From contig OY986435.1 in the NCBI GenBank assembly GCA_963920525.1, forward strand, positions 267,310,299 through 267,374,298: 64,000 bases of DNA, in the 5' to 3' direction. Position numbers and translations under genes: made by a program. Below are positions 56,601 to 64,000 of this stretch, in pieces. The DNA is from Dichetophora obliterata. Lineage: Eukaryota > Arthropoda > Insecta > Diptera > Sciomyzidae. Position 1 is the stretch's first letter. The number at the start of each line of letters is the position of its first letter. The notes beneath the pieces are model-generated. The model was not told where the DNA came from. It was given only the letters and a program-made list of their open reading frames with translations, and ran no database searches.

Positions 56601-59600
56601 AAATATCCTCGATCAAAAAATGATATATAGAAAAAAAATCCACTTATAAAACTATAACAAAATATGAACAACGGCGAGATACCTGTAAAGCAAGAGTTAA
56701 CCTTTTGGCGGAAGGAAAATTTAACGACGTTCGCACTTCACAAGATCTCTTACGAGTAGGAACTTAAATTGGACTCTATTGAAATTACACTTTAGTTACA
56801 AAATATAACTAAAGCAACAAAGTTTTCTTAATAATTACATATTTGTAAACTAATATTTACAAGTTTATAAAAATATTTAGTGCAGGGGAGTATAATTTTT
56901 TTAATATCTGTATGAGATTAATAAATTCTTAAAGATATTAAATCATTCATGTCTACAAATAAAAATATAAACAATTTAGGGGTGTTTTCATTTATTGTGG
57001 GGTCATTCTTTATAAGTTTTGGGGTGATATTTCTATAATATTGCCCCATATTTGGGGCCTTATTTCGTTTTTTGGGCCTTATTTCACAGAGCCAATTTTA
57101 ACACTATAAATTTCCTTTTATTAAAAAAAATAGATCAAAATAATTCACAGGTGCACGTAGTATGTCATACATACATAGTTTATAAATATTATAACAAAAA
57201 AAAAAAAGAAACATCCATGCAGTCAATGAGGTAAACAAAATATTAGGGGTATTCGCAATGTGGTGTATTTGCCCTTGTATTGTGTATTTTTGATAAATTA
57301 TATATATGTAATAAATTTTGTAAAATTACAAAAACGAAATGCAGTGTTCAAAATACAATCCTGTAGCAAAAATACAACGACCAAGCCCTATTGTATTCTT
57401 TGTATATTTTGTTGTGTATTTGATCAGGTGATCGCAAAATCATTTATACTCAATATAGAGGATGCTACCGGATGCGCTGTGAATTTATTTAACAAAAAAT
57501 AAAATAGTTTAGTCCTCTGTTTTCTATAATAAAAAATTAATCGATTTGAGCGTAGTCTGAATATTGTGAATATAAATTTGTATTAACAGCCCTATTCTGG
57601 CAAAGTAACAATTGTTACCCAGTATTCTTGATATTTATTTGTGTTTGTTGTTATGTTGTATTTTTTTTTTCAAAACAAAATTTGAAGCTCAAAAATAATA
57701 AATTTTGATAAATATTGTCACCTGCTTTTCAAATAGTGACAATTTCATAAAAACATTTTGTTACTCGTGTAACATAATCAGATGATACGCAATTGCTTTG
57801 TCACACTTCCACTCTCTTTTCTTTTAATTTTGCCGACCACTAGTTTACATTTATCGGATCAAGAGTTGCCAACGCAGCTTTATTTGTTGTTAAACAGCAA
57901 TTTCGTTTATTAGCTCAGAGAGACAGTTCTTAGATTAGCGTTAAAGTTTTTGTTTCGCCTAAAATGAAAAAAGTCGAAAATAAACGTCGTATATCGACTT
58001 TTTTCTATATTAGAAAGCCGATTGTCACAAGTCGAAAATTACCAAGCAAAAGTCGACTTCCGACTTATTTCGACTTCAATTTGCACATTCATAGGAGGAG
58101 ACATGCTAAATTGTCCGACAGTTCAACAGCTACTGCAACGTTAAATGCCTTTGAAATTGGTTTGTGTACATACTACTCTAACAAGTACAGTACATTGCTG
58201 TGGTTTGTACTGTACTGTGATTTTTGTGCTGAAATATATGTCGATTTCGTTTCATTGAGTTTCAAATCACTACGGTGCTAAAGATGTTTCACTTCAATAA
58301 AAAATGCGTTTCAACAAAATTTTTTACGTGTCAGAAACAGAGACACAGAGAAAAAAAAAGAAAGAGAGAGTGGCGTAATCGCCTACTTGTTTGTTAGTCT
58401 GCTCGAAATTCAATATTCGCACACACACACACAGCGCACTCGCCTGCTAGTGTGTCCCAGAATGCATTGGCAGGCCTTCGTATGGATTTTAGAGTACTGC
58501 CGCACTCATATACAATTACACTTGCTTTTTTATATGAAATGGGAAAATTTGTCAGGCCTTCCGCTCTCCTTGCTCAAAAGAGAAGCACTCTTGCCAGAAG
58601 CACTCTTTCGAGAAGTCGGGTTAGAAGGAAAAGCAATAAAAATATCAACTTCAAATAAAAAAGGCTAACAATTTCAGATTCGAACCATCCCAGTCGGCAT
58701 TTTAGCGAGTCCTCCGCAAAAAAGGCATGCTAGCACAGCTTTTATTGGCGTCAATACACCTTCCATGATCACTGCATTAATGAGTACTTCTGTAAGGCCT
58801 ACCTTTTGAAGGTTCTTATTCGGTTCATATGCGGCAGTACTCTAAAATCCATACGAAGGCCTGCTAGCAGCGCTGCCAATGCCTACTGGGTGGGTCTGCT
58901 CGATACTCACACGTATACACACACACACAGCAATCTCACTGTTACGTGATGGTTTCTACCAAATCAGACTACCCGAAAGCCGCCTAAGGGAACTTCATTC
59001 CAATAAATAAATATATTGTACTTACCCGAATACGCTATCAGGTGATTGGTGCAGTTGCATTGCAACATTTGAATTCTCAGCGAGCACTCGACAATGCACG
59101 TCGAGTAGCTGTACAAATCATAGATATCCAACTCCTTCCCCAGTAGAGTACGTTCCCTGCTAAAGCGACACTGACGCTCTTCAGGTGATAAGCCATCGAT
59201 GCTGGCATCATTGAAGACCTCCAAAGCGTTTACGATAATTTCTTTAAGGCTACCCAATAGGACAGTCTCACGTATTATGCCCTCGGAGAAGAGCAAAGGA
59301 ATATCGATGGGCGGATGCACGTGAATTTGAACGTCGGTAACTGCATCGAATTTTAAATGCCCTGGTCCAGTGTAACGGTTGTTGGTGTATTGCACCTGAC
59401 CAATTTTGCTGCCAAAGACGAATACCTATTAATTCGAGTTAAGCTTATATATACTCAGTGTGAAACATACCGAGCCTGATTGGAATTGAAAGCATAGCAG
59501 ATGCCATATTCAGTGTGTATGGGACGGAATTCTTCGCAGCAGTTGAAGTGTTTGTTGATGTAGCTGCAGTTGTTGATGAGTTCTGAGCATTTGGCGCGAA

Positions 59601-60183
59601 ACTAGAAAATGACAAGCCGACCTTATTAGTGATGGATTCACTGTACAACACAAACACTCATACACACGAACCAATTGCAGTAACTGTGTAAAATTCTTTG
59701 GACATTTGAGTGACTGCTCGCATTTCTCGCAAGAGCTGCAGACCCCACGAAAGAACACAATTTCGCCAACAAAGTCATCGATGTATAGATCATGATGCGA
59801 GCCAAAATACTCCTCACTAATATCCCAAATTTTCTCACCATTGTAAATTTCACAAACAGTTACCGCCGGGAAGGTTGTATTCCAGTTAAGGCTGCAGTTG
59901 GATTGATTCGAGTTGAATTTTTTAATATGGCAATAGTTACTACTATATACTTACAACAACGAATCCAAATTGAAGGATATGGAAGAGGAAGAATAATTGT
60001 CATATACACCAAGGGTGAGTCTTACAAAGACAGGTCCGGCATAGTAGCCATAAAAGGCAAATAAGATCCTGCGTTAGTATATTGATAGAATGGAAAAACA
60101 TTTCATGTTATACTTCATGCAACTCACCATTTCAGGAAGAAACGTATACGCTTGTTTGACCTCATTACCCGAAATTTTATAAA
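53557..60183 (-). CDS. Pickpocket-type DEG/ENaC sodium channel subunit
   Basis: Trimeric, amiloride-sensitive-type cation channel subunit of the plasma membrane. Exons, 5' to 3' on the minus strand: 60183/60165-60128 (tentative), 60068-59955, 59891-59666, 59601-59471, 59408-59026, 54502-54352, 54283-54177, 53806-53765, 53669-53557. Phases agree at every junction. Motifs in order are TM1 (FFLKWILFAFYGYY), NWNTTFPAVTVCEIYN, CSSCEKCEQSLKCPKNF, CSELINNCSYINKHFNCCEE, TEYGICYAFN, ECSLRIQMLQCNCTNHL, CDCLSSCEEPEYYIV, MELPSQRFIRR, and TM2 with LVSTFAGGFAGLFFGASLL, which covers the degenerin and GxS selectivity region. From the Met at 60165 about 434 residues result. The usual N-terminal HG motif was not found, so a 5' exon is probably missing or the N-terminus is unusually short. 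The family is clear; the orthologue is not assigned. Confidence 0.9.
53765..53806 (-). CDS. Channel 42-nt exon at the start of TM2
   Basis: Acceptor TACATTTAG and donor GCTG|GTGAAT. Phase 1 in and out, giving LIVRLVSTFAG before GFAGLFFG. Without it the canonical GG before the selectivity filter would be missing. A shorter 15-nt version using the acceptor at 53780 is also in phase. Confidence 0.75.
54177..54283 (-). CDS. Channel exon
   Basis: Acceptor ATCATAAG, donor ATAA|GTAATT. It encodes VSLMELPSQRFIRRVTKDNL, the pre-TM2 extracellular strand. Confidence 0.88.
54352..54502 (-). CDS. Channel exon
   Basis: Acceptor TCGTTGCAG, donor GAAGG|GTAAGT. It encodes the second cysteine-rich block (CDYSGLKCL, CDCLSSCEE). 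Confidence 0.92.
54637..54881 (+). pseudogene. LINE reverse-transcriptase fragment in the channel intron
   Basis: Reads, with stops, EHYRPTVTLSVVPKLLDKIV, ISNDQHGFFRRH and DMLCTDFVSAFDSLSHK, matching RT motifs YRPIxLxSxxxK, QHGF and [12 protein letters not shown]. It is joined directly to a Helitron-like terminus. Confidence 0.75.
54883..55831 (+). mobile_element. Candidate Helitron-like element in the channel intron
   Basis: Begins A|TCTTTATATATAAAATTC followed by GGATGGACCGATTTTGATGA, a block common at insect Helitron 5' ends. A possible 3' end is AACGGGTATATAAACTAG|T. The 5' end is convincing; the 3' end is a guess. Confidence 0.4.
56070..57093. mobile_element. Inverted-repeat element with many AAATAAGGCCCC motifs
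   Basis: GGCTCTATGAAATAAGGCCC and GGGCCTTATTTCACAGAGCC are inverted. The flanks AATTTTCAC (56061-56069) and AATTTTAAC (57094-57102) form a 9-bp direct repeat with one mismatch. AAATAAGGCCCC or its complement recurs at least seven times, mostly near the ends, like transposase-binding subterminal repeats. No transposase. Confidence 0.75.
57246..57505. mobile_element. Copy c of the GGGGTATTCACGATGTGG family, one end
   Basis: After TTA, the element begins GGGGTATTCGCAATGTGGTG and follows copy b in reverse for about 250 bp. The far end was not found. On the + strand, 57260-57502 is an 80-codon open frame collinear with that of copy b. Confidence 0.65.
57506..58456. other. Channel intron sequence
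   Basis: Contains the repeat partner of 6166-6330 at about 58122-58285 and a (CA)n run near 58420. The 105-codon open frame at 57964-58281 overlaps this repeat and is not supported as a gene. Confidence 0.45.
58457..58880. repeat. Inverted-repeat segment flanked by a duplicated CA-rich block
   Basis: GCATTGGCAGGCCTTCGTAT followed by GGATTTTAGAGTACTGCCGC at the left is inverted at the right (GCGGCAGTACTCTAAAATCC near 58830). Outside both arms, GTCTGCTCGA followed by a CACACA tract occurs in direct orientation (58397 and 58892). Confidence 0.6.
59026..59408 (-). CDS. Channel exon (large extracellular)
   Basis: Acceptor TTTGGCAG, donor TCGG|GTAAGT. It encodes VQYTNNRYTGPG, RQCRFSRERTLLGKELDIYD, LYSYSTCIVECSLRIQ and LQCNCTNHL. 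The intron that follows is 4.5 kb and TE-rich. Confidence 0.93.
59471..59601 (-). CDS. Channel exon
   Basis: Acceptor ATTTTCTAG, donor GGCTCG|GTATGT. It encodes KCSELINNCSYINKHFNCC and FRPIHTEYGICYAFN. Confidence 0.92.
59666..59891 (-). CDS. Channel exon (first extracellular part)
   Basis: Acceptor CCAACTGCAG. It encodes LNWNTTFPAVTVCEIYNG and CSSCEKCEQSLKC. The donor is either CGT|GTGTAT (used here) or TTG|GTTCGT, both in phase 0. Confidence 0.88.
59955..60068 (-). CDS. Channel exon (TM1)
   Basis: Acceptor ACTAACGCAG, donor TTGTT|GTAAGT. It encodes ILFAFYGYYAGPVFVRLTLG and SISFNLDSL. Confidence 0.88.
60128..60183 (-). CDS. Channel N-terminal exon (tentative)
   Basis: Donor AAATG|GTGAGT splices in phase to the TM1 exon, giving NKRIRFFLKW. 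The frame is open back to a TAG at 60186-60184. Either the ATG at 60165 starts the protein or the exon is entered from an acceptor near 60184. Confidence 0.5.
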
Positions 60184-60186
60184 CTA

Positions 60187-60823
60187 CTAAATATGCTGGC
60201 CAATATTGTGGCCGTTATATACGTGTTGTAACTGAGTGTGTGCATGCCGATAGTATTTCCATTAAATGTTATATTCACTTTAAATGTGTCACTTTCGCTT
60301 TGTTTCGTTTAGATAAGGATCAACGCTACCATTCAGCGGTTGTCGTTGAAAGAATTTTTGTTTATTTTCTATACAAAAAAAAAAATCAATTCCGGGAAAC
60401 CTCATTAAAAATCAAGCCCGGAAAGGAATAACAATTGGAAATTTCTAGGACGTTAATAAACATAACTGTTTATCGAAAAGTTGTCGATCGGAAATTTGAT
60501 AAGCGAAGAAGCTTTTCAAAGCTATTAATGGCCATTAAGTTAATAAAATCAAGTTGAAAGGTTTTCAACGTGAGTAAAGAAAAAAAACGTTTTTGAGCCA
60601 GTAGAAGTTAGTTGGATAAGAATGAGCATCTTCTGCCAAATTTATATAGAATCGTTAGTTGATATACGTTTTTCAGAAACGGGGCTGTCTCATAACATAT
60701 GTGTTTGAATCTGTGACATAAATGGCTTAAATGATTTTAGACATGACAACCCTGTAAGAAAAGTTTTGAGCAAATCTAAAGACCTTGAAATTGATATGAT
60801 TACTATAAGCATCTGGTGGCATA
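60187..60823. other. Sequence upstream of the channel gene
   Basis: No exon proven. A 5' exon or promoter of the channel may lie here. Confidence 0.4.
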
Positions 60824-61085
60824 GTGGCGGCCGTAGCCTAGTGGGTAGAGTAGAATTGAGAAAGGAACCGCGGTAGCCCGAGTTCAATTCCCTAGCTCAG
60901 ACAGAATGTTTTTTCAATTGAATTAATCTTTCTGTTCGGTCGTCACCTCTCTGCAGATAATGACAAACCTCAGAGAGTAAACAACTGCCATGTAAAGCTT
61001 CTTGAGAACATAAGCAGTTCGGAGTCTGCATTAAGCCCACTCGTAGGTACAGTTCTCTATCATATGTGTTCAAGAATTAAATAAC
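60824..61085 (+). mobile_element. tRNA-derived SINE of a second family
   Basis: The head GGCGGCCGTAGCCTAGTGGG..GAGTTCAATTCC has A- and B-box-like blocks. A non-tRNA body follows (CACCTCTCTGCAGATAATGA, GTAAAGCTTCTTGAGAACAT) with a tail near AAGAATTAAATAA. The head lacks a full cloverleaf. Confidence 0.75.
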
Positions 61086-63211
61086 ACTCACAACACAATT
61101 GCTCAATAGAAGCACGGTCAAAGTGCTTTCTAGGGCTGAAATGGCCAATTGATTTATTTTTATTAGCATCTCGGATTTTAAATTTTATTGTCTTGGGTTT
61201 ATAATTACAATAATCCTGTTCAGTGGCGGATCTACATACGGGCTAAAAGGGCTTTAGTCTGCCTTGGAGAATTTTTTATTTGAGAAAATAATGAAAAAAG
61301 CCCTTAAAACCGTTTTAGCCCCTCCCTCCCTCCCTGGGCTACAAAACTGATAAGTTCAGTCGCATCAATAATTTTCCAAAGTTCGGCACACAAATTCGTG
61401 AATACCCCTAATTTGTTAAAACTTAATTAAAGGTAAGTAAACCTTCATAGCCTGTTTTTTATTGGTAGATTTTTAATTTTCCTTAGGTTTTAAGGCATTG
61501 GCGTTCACAGGGAGAAAAGGGAGAGCACTTGCCCTCCCTAAGAAGTGAAAACTTTTAATATATCTTCATATAAAAGAAAAACAGCCGTAAGTAACAATTA
61601 TAAAATTTTACAGGAGAAGCAAAAAACTTTGTAAATTGTAAGTTGCGCTTAACCGTAGTCCTTCGTTGATGTAAAAAACTAAATTTTATTTTCTAGATTT
61701 TATATACATATTTCCAAAAACGTTTAGTTTTGAAAGCCAAGCTTACACTATTTTTATTTTATCCGAAGTGTGAACCGAAATCAGGTATCAGGTTCCTTGT
61801 AGTATTTTATTTTTATTTTTTTTATCAAAATATTTATTCCTCATCTACACCTCAACGTGGAATTATAAAGATTTTTTCAACGTAAGACTACGGTTAAACT
61901 TAGAGATTTTAGAACTATGTTAATCAGAACGTCGTTTTTAGTTGTATTAGTGTAAAATTTTGCAGGAATATGTATTTTGATAAGATGCATAATCAATCAA
62001 AAAGTCAATTTTGAATTTTTTGTAACTTACCTCTATTTTTGATTTCATATGACGATATTTTCATTATGTGCGTTAATATATTTTATAAGAGAGCAGGCTA
62101 CTTCTCTCGCCACGGACTTTTTTTATCAATCTCCTTAACGCCTTAAAGACGGGACAATTTTTTCACACATATGCTAATTTTTACCTAATTTTGATTTCTG
62201 AGTAATTTTTATGTGATACGGTTAGTTTTGCGGCATCCAACTCAGTGATGCGATATGGCATCAACGTCCTTATTGGGTTAAGACAAAACATATAAAAAAA
62301 AAATAAAAAATGGCCTCTTTTTCTTATGTTTGGTCTTGGAGCTCCGCTCTGCATTTATATGCATGGCATTTATATGCATGACATTGCAAGTTTTGTCCAA
62401 ATGAAAATCTTAAAAATGAAATAAAAATGGAAATCATATCCTTTGGTTCACTTTGTTAAAATAATGATAATTTTGTAACTCTTCCCAAGTATCACATTTT
62501 TTAACACTTTCAAATTTAGTTTTTTTATTCGACTGTCAGAATTGCCCGCCATTTTTCGCGTAGGAGCAGAAAGATGGTTTTCTGACTTAACATTGATAAA
62601 AACAAAATGTAGTAAAAAGTAACAGTAGAGCACAATTATTTTTATTGGCCAAAAATAGTTCTGATGTTCACTACATTTAGTCAGCTAAAACCGATTTTTA
62701 ACTTTTTTAATTTTATATGGAATCACATCTTTTTCTTTATGTTTTAAATTTTGTATAGCTTTATTAGGTTTTTCTTGTCAAATACTTTAAAAACTGTGAT
62801 GTTATTGAATATAAATAATTTTCATTTTATATATAAGAATTTTAATTTTTTAAATTAAATTAATGGGTATACATTTTAGGGTTTTTTAAAGTGTGTACTT
62901 TTTTTTATGATTGTCAGACATTTTGACAGTATTCCGAAAAGAGTATTAAAGCTTTATTTTGCTTTGGTAGTTTTTTGTTCAATTTGGTAGATTTTTTAGA
63001 CAAGATTGGTACCTGAACATTTTTTTAAGTGACAACCCTGCTAATGAGCCTTGACCAAGGCGAAAAAGGAGATACACACAAACATGGTAACACTAGACAA
63101 GGTAGTGTTAGGGCGGAGAGCCGGTGACCGAAACTGTTAAAACGAAGTTAACAGCTCTTACAAAATCTGGAACTAATGCAAATGCAATAAGAAAGTAAAG
63201 ATAGCAAAATG
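61086..63211. other. Intergenic sequence
   Basis: AT-rich with no gene recognised. GTGAATACCCC|TAA at about 61390-61403 resembles an end of the TTA-flanked MITE family, without a partner found. Confidence 0.4.
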
Positions 63212-63345
63212 GTTGAGTTTGACGGTTATGGTCTCCATGAAAGAGATCACATTCAGCCCTAACACTACCTTGTCTACTTTTGCCATGGTTATGGTCACTA
63301 AGAGAGAGCATATTCAGCCCTAACCATAACTTTTCGGCATTCATG
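63212..63345 (+). repeat. Two diverged tandem units of about 65 bp
   Basis: GGTTATGGTC(T/A)C followed by AGAGA and CATATTCAGCCCTAAC-like blocks occur twice in a row. AGACAAGGTAGTGTTAGG at about 63096 and its complement near 63260 add a short inverted pair. Confidence 0.5.
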
Positions 63346-64000
63346 AATATATAAATACAAAAAAGATATCTACAAATCTATATTGGTAAATTGAAAGAAA
63401 GGCGTTTTGCTTCCTTCAAAAATATTTCTGTCAATATACCAAATGATAGATCTAGAAAACATAAAATTCTGAAAATCTGAAAATCTAGAAAATAAAATGG
63501 AATCTATTTAGAAATTTTGCAAAAATGATGCATACAAAAATCAGCCAAAACAAAGCTGACAATTTTTGGACATACTTGATAATCAAAACAGAACATAAGA
63601 ATATCTGCAAATTGGTAAATTTAAGGAAATGTTGCTTTGCTTCATTTCATTCATTATTCCTTAAATATAGCAAATGATCGCAATTCTAATAAGAAGAAAA
63701 AGTTAAAAAGAACAAACATGTTCCTAGCTCGCTTGTGCACACATAAATTTAACAACAGCTCTGCCCAAAACAGACCTCAAGAACGTCCGCAGCATAACCA
63801 AGGTAGCATAACCAATATAATGAGGTAGTGTTAGTAGATACAATTGTCTCTTGTGGTGGGTAACTTAGCTGTCAAATTCCGTTGTTTACGAAAAAAAACA
63901 TAGCAAACAACAAAACTTGTCAATTGAAATTGTGTTGTGAATTTTTTGTGATTTAAATTGATTTAATTGATAAAATTAAACGCCAAAAAATTGTGCAATT
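63346..64000. other. Intergenic sequence at the window end
   Basis: No feature recognised. Confidence 0.4.

Noticed and set aside
60824..60900. Possible tRNA gene
   Set aside because: A- and B-box-like blocks only, with a SINE-type body and no proper acceptor stem.
1..64000. CRISPR arrays, operons, prokaryotic promoters or terminators
   Set aside because: Introns, SINEs and fly genes show a eukaryotic nuclear sequence; no direct-repeat and spacer pattern was seen.

Overview
The window looks like a nuclear segment from a cyclorrhaphan fly. It is AT-rich and intron-bearing, with three recognisable host genes embedded in dense transposable-element (TE) sequence. The mix of mariner, Tc1, Helitron, non-LTR retrotransposon, PIF/Harbinger-like and hAT-like elements plus tRNA-derived SINEs would suit a tephritid fruit fly, but the species cannot be proved from this sequence.

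Host genes. (1) The 3' half of Serrate, the Jagged-type Notch ligand, lies on the + strand in five coding exons (7364-7489, 8471-8566, 32307-32678, 32748-33340, 33416-34195). They carry EGF repeats, a VWC-like cysteine-rich region, one transmembrane helix and a cytoplasmic tail with a Mindbomb-type N-box. A 23.7 kb intron (8567-32306) separates two of them. (2) A two-exon + strand gene at 52824-53144 encodes an 86-residue small subunit of serine palmitoyltransferase (Drosophila ghiberti). (3) A pickpocket-type DEG/ENaC channel subunit lies tail-to-tail with it on the - strand (stop at 53557, exons up to about 60183). All its intron phases agree from the first transmembrane helix to the stop. 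Its 4.5 kb intron is also TE-filled.

Layout. 1-7363 is Serrate intron or upstream sequence with a TA-flanked inverted-repeat element and (CAA)n-containing repeats. 8567-32306 is the giant intron: an RNase-H LINE fragment, a Helitron with three tandem 5' ends and internal satellites, an almost intact non-LTR element with one frameshift, a decayed Tc/mariner relic, several foldback elements, a full-length mariner and a hAT-like foldback with an 8-bp target duplication. 34196-52800 is intergenic: SINEs, two degenerate LINEs, a PIF/Harbinger deletion derivative that keeps the first transposase exons, and an apparently intact Tc1-like transposon. 53145-60200 is the channel gene. 60200-64000 is mostly featureless apart from one SINE.

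Points that stand out: a mariner with an intact 345-codon frame whose second catalytic aspartate is asparagine; an intact-looking Tc1-like element; two dispersed repeat families that share an ordered motif set; a repeat family whose copies keep the same roughly 80-codon frame open; and several clean nested insertions that let the order of insertion be read.
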